Shown here in pieces: positions 61,003 to 64,000 of a stretch of 64,000 nucleotides of DNA (position 1 is the first letter of the stretch; each line of letters begins with the position of its first letter). This DNA comes from Bacillaceae bacterium IKA-2. Its GTDB lineage: Bacteria > Bacillota > Bacilli > Bacillales > Anaerobacillaceae. The position numbers were made by a program, and so were the translations under genes. Under the pieces are notes generated by a model, which was given only the letters and a program-made list of their open reading frames with translations, did no database searches and was not told where the DNA came from. The DNA is taken from assembly GCA_031761875.1 (NCBI GenBank), contig CP134492.1:2790001-2854000 (forward strand), given 5' to 3'.

Positions 61003-62358
61003 TTATTTCTCTAGTTTATAAACAGCTTCTATAAACGCATCGCCTCGCTGTTCAAATGTTTGAAACTGATCCCAACTTGCACAAGCCGGCGAAAGCAGAA
61101 TGACATCCCCACTTTCAGAGTTTAGATAGGCAATATTGACTGCTTCAGTGACATTGTTGACAATTTTTATAAAAGTCAACCCTGCTTTTCTAGCGGCTGT
61201 TTGAAGTTTATAGGCTGTTTGTCCGAATAAAACAACACCTTTTACATTTTTTAATGTCGGAATTAATTCATCAAATTCATTGCCACGGTCTAAACCACCT
61301 GCAATCAGGATAATTGGCTGATTAAATGCTACAACGGCTACTTTAGTTGCCAACATATTTGTAGCTTTCGAATCGTTATAAAACTTTCGCTCATTGATTT
61401 CTGTTACAAATTGGGTACGGTGTTTTACACCAGCAAATGTTGATAAAACATCTACAATCCGTTCTGTATTAGCTCCAGCTAACTTAGCTGCACAAATAGC
61501 AGCTAAAATATTTTCGATATTATGCATACCTGGGAGAACAATTTCCGCTATAGAAATAACTTTCTGATTTTGGTAATAAATATCATTATCACGAATGTAT
61601 GCTCCATTTTCGACTATATTCTTAACAGAAAATGTCGTTTTTTTAGCACAAACAGCTTCAGATAACCTCATAACTTCATCGTCATCTTCATTTATTACGC
61701 AATGATCTTCACTAGTTAAGTTAGCAAATATTTTTGCTTTTGCTAACCCATATTCATGCCTTGTCCCATGGTAATCTAAATGGGCGTCAAATAAGTTTAA
61801 AAAGACGGCAATCTTCGGGTGAAACTGTTCTGTCCCCATTAATTGAAAGCTAGAAACCTCCGTGACAAGGACATTTTCTGCTGTTGCCGATTCGGCTACT
61901 TCACAGACAACGGTACCAATATTACCAGAAATTAACGGTTGTCGCCCACTACTCATAAGCATTTCGTAAATAAGTGTTGTTGTCGTCGTTTTTCCATTTG
62001 AACCAGTGATTGCAATCATTTCAGCTTCTGTAATCATTGAAGCTATATCAATTTCCGTAATAACTGAAATGCCTTTTTCGATTGCCTTTTTAATGAGTGG
62101 ATTCGAGTAAGGTATCCCTGGATTTTTTACAACTAAGTCAAAGTTTCGTTCAAACAATTCAAGTGGGTGCCCACCACAAATAACTTCCACACCTAACTCT
62201 TGTAATTGAGACGCCTCTAGATTATCTTCTATTGATTTTTGATCATTGACAACCACTTTTGCACCTAACCTATGAAGAAGCATACTTGCTGCTAACCCAC
62301 TTTTGGCAAGGCCAATAACGAGAACTAATTTATTTGCATACATTTGTTTATTTTTCAT
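61003..62358 (-). CDS. murD: UDP-MurNAc-L-alanine:D-glutamate ligase MurD
   Basis: ATP-dependent Mur ligase adding D-glutamate. The 451 residues (same as B. subtilis) show the N-terminal UDP-binding domain with [10 protein letters not shown], the ATP loop [11 protein letters not shown], the [12 protein letters not shown] block, the ligase-specific HRTQF and the C-terminal NDSKATN. The start overlaps the mraY stop by 4 bases. Confidence 0.97.
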   Translation of the reverse strand: MKNKQMYANKLVLVIGLAKSGLAASMLLHRLGAKVVVNDQKSIEDNLEASQLQELGVEVICGGHPLELFERNFDLVVKNPGIPYSNPLIKKAIEKGISVITEIDIASMITEAEMIAITGSNGKTTTTTLIYEMLMSSGRQPLISGNIGTVVCEVAESATAENVLVTEVSSFQLMGTEQFHPKIAVFLNLFDAHLDYHGTRHEYGLAKAKIFANLTSEDHCVINEDDDEVMRLSEAVCAKKTTFSVKNIVENGAYIRDNDIYYQNQKVISIAEIVLPGMHNIENILAAICAAKLAGANTERIVDVLSTFAGVKHRTQFVTEINERKFYNDSKATNMLATKVAVVAFNQPIILIAGGLDRGNEFDELIPTLKNVKGVVLFGQTAYKLQTAARKAGLTFIKIVNNVTEAVNIAYLNSESGDVILLSPACASWDQFQTFEQRGDAFIEAVYKLEK

Positions 62359-63335
62359 TTAATCCACACCTCTAAATAAATTCCTAGTACGGCACATAAA
62401 AGCCCAACTAGCCAAAAAGTAACAACAACACGCCATTCAGACCAACCTGATAATTCATAGTGATGGTGGAGAGGGCTCATTTTAAAAATACGCTTCCCTC
62501 TCGTCTTGAAAGAAATGACTTGAATAATAACAGATAAAGTTTCGATTACGAATACTCCACCAATAATCACTAAGAGAATTTCCATTTTAGTTAAAATTGC
62601 CACTGCAGCTATCGCTCCACCTAAAGCTAGTGAGCCTGTATCTCCCATAAATACTTTTGCTGGATGAGCATTAAAGACAAGAAATCCTAACACAGCACCT
62701 ACAACAGCAACACTAAATAAAGCAATATCAATTTGACCGCTACTAAACGCGATAACACCATATGCTCCAAAGGCAATCGCCGCTGTCCCTGCTAATAAGC
62801 CATCCAATCCGTCTGTTAAGTTCACGGCATTTGATGCCCCAACAAGCATGATGATAACTAATGGTAAATAAAATATACCAATATCAATCGCGACATTTGT
62901 TCCAGGAATCGCAAGCTCTGTGGAGTAGTCTAATTGTTTGATAACGATATAAAAAATTGCGGCTATAATTAATTGGCCGATTAATTTTTGTTTCGAAGTT
63001 AGTCCTAAATTACGTTTTAAGACTACTTTAATAAAATCATCTAAAAAACCTAATAATCCAAAGCCAACAGTAGCAAATAGTAGTAAGTAGACTTCTACCG
63101 ATAAGACTGAAAACTGGCCAACCATCACAAGAGTTGCAACCACAATCGCAATGACAATCAGCACACCACCCATTGTCGGTGTTCCGCTCTTTTTCTGATG
63201 AGATTTAGGTCCTTCTTCTCTTATGCTTTGACCAAATTTCAAGTTACGTAAAAATGGGATAATTAGCGGAGATAAGATCACACATATTAAAAATGAGACA
63301 GCTAATGTAAAAAATAATAGTCTTTCCTCGGGCAT
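62355..63335 (-). CDS. mraY: Phospho-MurNAc-pentapeptide transferase MraY
   Basis: Integral membrane enzyme that links phospho-MurNAc-pentapeptide to undecaprenyl phosphate, giving lipid I. The 326 residues have ten membrane segments, TPTMGG near residue 53, the catalytic aspartates in GFLDDFIK, the NLTDGLDGL motif and [11 protein letters not shown], ending with the MSPLHHHYE motif. B. subtilis MraY has 324. AAGGGGGA precedes the ATG. It lies 17 bases after murF. Confidence 0.97.
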   Translation of the reverse strand: MPEERLLFFTLAVSFLICVILSPLIIPFLRNLKFGQSIREEGPKSHQKKSGTPTMGGVLIVIAIVVATLVMVGQFSVLSVEVYLLLFATVGFGLLGFLDDFIKVVLKRNLGLTSKQKLIGQLIIAAIFYIVIKQLDYSTELAIPGTNVAIDIGIFYLPLVIIMLVGASNAVNLTDGLDGLLAGTAAIAFGAYGVIAFSSGQIDIALFSVAVVGAVLGFLVFNAHPAKVFMGDTGSLALGGAIAAVAILTKMEILLVIIGGVFVIETLSVIIQVISFKTRGKRIFKMSPLHHHYELSGWSEWRVVVTFWLVGLLCAVLGIYLEVWIK

Positions 63336-63352
63336 AGTCCAATCCCCCTTTC

Positions 63353-64000
63353 CTAAATATATAGGTCTGTGGCGATCGTTTCTAGCTTCATCCCTCGTGA
63401 AGCCTTTATAAGAACGACACTTCCTTGATTTAATAAGTTTTTTAAGTCTTCAACGACTTCTTGTTTTGTTTTATAAGATCTTATTTCTATTTTATCATTG
63501 TTTTTTTCTAATAATACCTCACTTATCCAACTTCCCTTTTCTCCTACCGTGATTAGATGGGTAATCGGTGCAGAAATGACCGCTGCAACAGAACGATGAA
63601 GTTCTTTCTCTTTTGGCCCTAATTCATACATATCCCCTAATACAAGAATTCTAATCTCGAAATCCGCTAACTCCTTTATAGTTTCAATCGCCGCCTTCAT
63701 GGAAGTAGGACTTGAGTTATAGGCGTCATTGATAATGGTTGATCCATGAACCCCGGATTTTCTTTCCATTCTCATGCTTGTTAAGATACAATCTTTTAAA
63801 CCTAATTGAATTGTATGTTCGCATAGTCCCAAATATTTTCCCACCGCAATCGCAAACGTAGAATTTTTGACATTATGTTTTCCTAAAAGAGAGAGTGTAT
63901 AGCTATCTGTATCATTTATTTTGAAAATAGTTTTGTCTGCTTTTTGTTCTAATCCTGTAATTTGATAATCATTATCATGATTATAACCACATCTCAAAAA
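63353..64000 (-). CDS. murF: UDP-MurNAc-tripeptide:D-alanyl-D-alanine ligase MurF, 5' end cut by window edge
   Basis: Adds D-Ala-D-Ala to the peptidoglycan precursor. The visible 215 C-terminal residues include [27 protein letters not shown] and [17 protein letters not shown], all typical of MurF. The frame is open through the right edge, so the start and the ATP loop are outside. In B. subtilis murF lies far away next to ddl; having it before mraY is the ancestral dcw-cluster order seen in other Bacillaceae. Confidence 0.93.
   Translation of the reverse strand, partial: FLRCGYNHDNDYQITGLEQKADKTIFKINDTDSYTLSLLGKHNVKNSTFAIAVGKYLGLCEHTIQLGLKDCILTSMRMERKSGVHGSTIINDAYNSSPTSMKAAIETIKELADFEIRILVLGDMYELGPKEKELHRSVAAVISAPITHLITVGEKGSWISEVLLEKNNDKIEIRSYKTKQEVVEDLKNLLNQGSVVLIKASRGMKLETIATDLYI

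Overview
The window is a contiguous piece of the chromosome of an endospore-forming, low-GC member of the Bacillaceae. Sporulation genes (spoVM, sigE, sigG, spoIIGA, spoVE), PyrR-type attenuators, a T-box in front of ileS and almost complete synteny with the Bacillus subtilis ylo-pyr-ylm-fts-mur region support this. Species cannot be fixed from the sequence; an alkaliphile or Anaerobacillus-like relative of Bacillus is a guess. Of 58 protein genes, 56 lie on the minus strand; only rpmB and rqcH lie on the plus strand. The first gene (fakA) and the last (murF) run off the window edges.

Read in the direction of transcription (high to low coordinates): cell-wall and division genes murF(partial)-mraY-murD-spoVE-murG-murB-divIB-ylxW-ylxX-sbp-ftsA-ftsZ (64000-52072); the sporulation sigma cluster spoIIGA-sigE-sigG (51635-48875); the ylm division/quality-control cluster ylmC-ylmD-ylmE-sepF-ylmG-ylmH-divIVA (48641-44392); T-box-ileS, ylyA, lspA, rluD (44383-38609); the de novo UMP operon pyrR-pyrP-pyrB-pyrC-carA-carB-pyrK-pyrD-pyrF-pyrE followed by a SAM methyltransferase (38612-25960), with three PyrR attenuators; a heterodimeric ABC exporter (25596-22013); rqcH (plus strand); a SERCA-type Ca2+ ATPase; and the translation/cell-growth block yicC-remA-gmk-rpoZ-coaBC-priA-fmt-rsmB-rlmN-prpC-prkC-rsgA-rpe-spoVM (17130-2403), then rpmB (plus) and yloU-fakA.

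The genes are mostly housekeeping. UMP synthesis is complete in one transcript with feedback by PyrR. SpoIIGA processes pro-sigmaE, and sigmaG follows. FtsZ, FtsA, SepF, DivIVA, YlmG and DivIB are encoded close to the Mur and SpoVE enzymes they work with. RqcH and YlmH, both linked to ribosome-associated quality control, are both here. Compared with the B. subtilis order, def is absent between priA and fmt, and thiN is absent between rpe and spoVM.

The least ordinary content is non-coding. There are three families of dispersed, inverted-repeat elements in the intergenic gaps. I also see a solo hairpin resembling an IS200/IS605 right end, a spoIIG promoter with the unusual 22-bp spacer and a Spo0A box, and overlapping sigmaH/sigmaA promoters before ftsA. 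I found no CRISPR array, prophage, intact transposase, toxin-antitoxin or defence system, and no convincing wholly new system.
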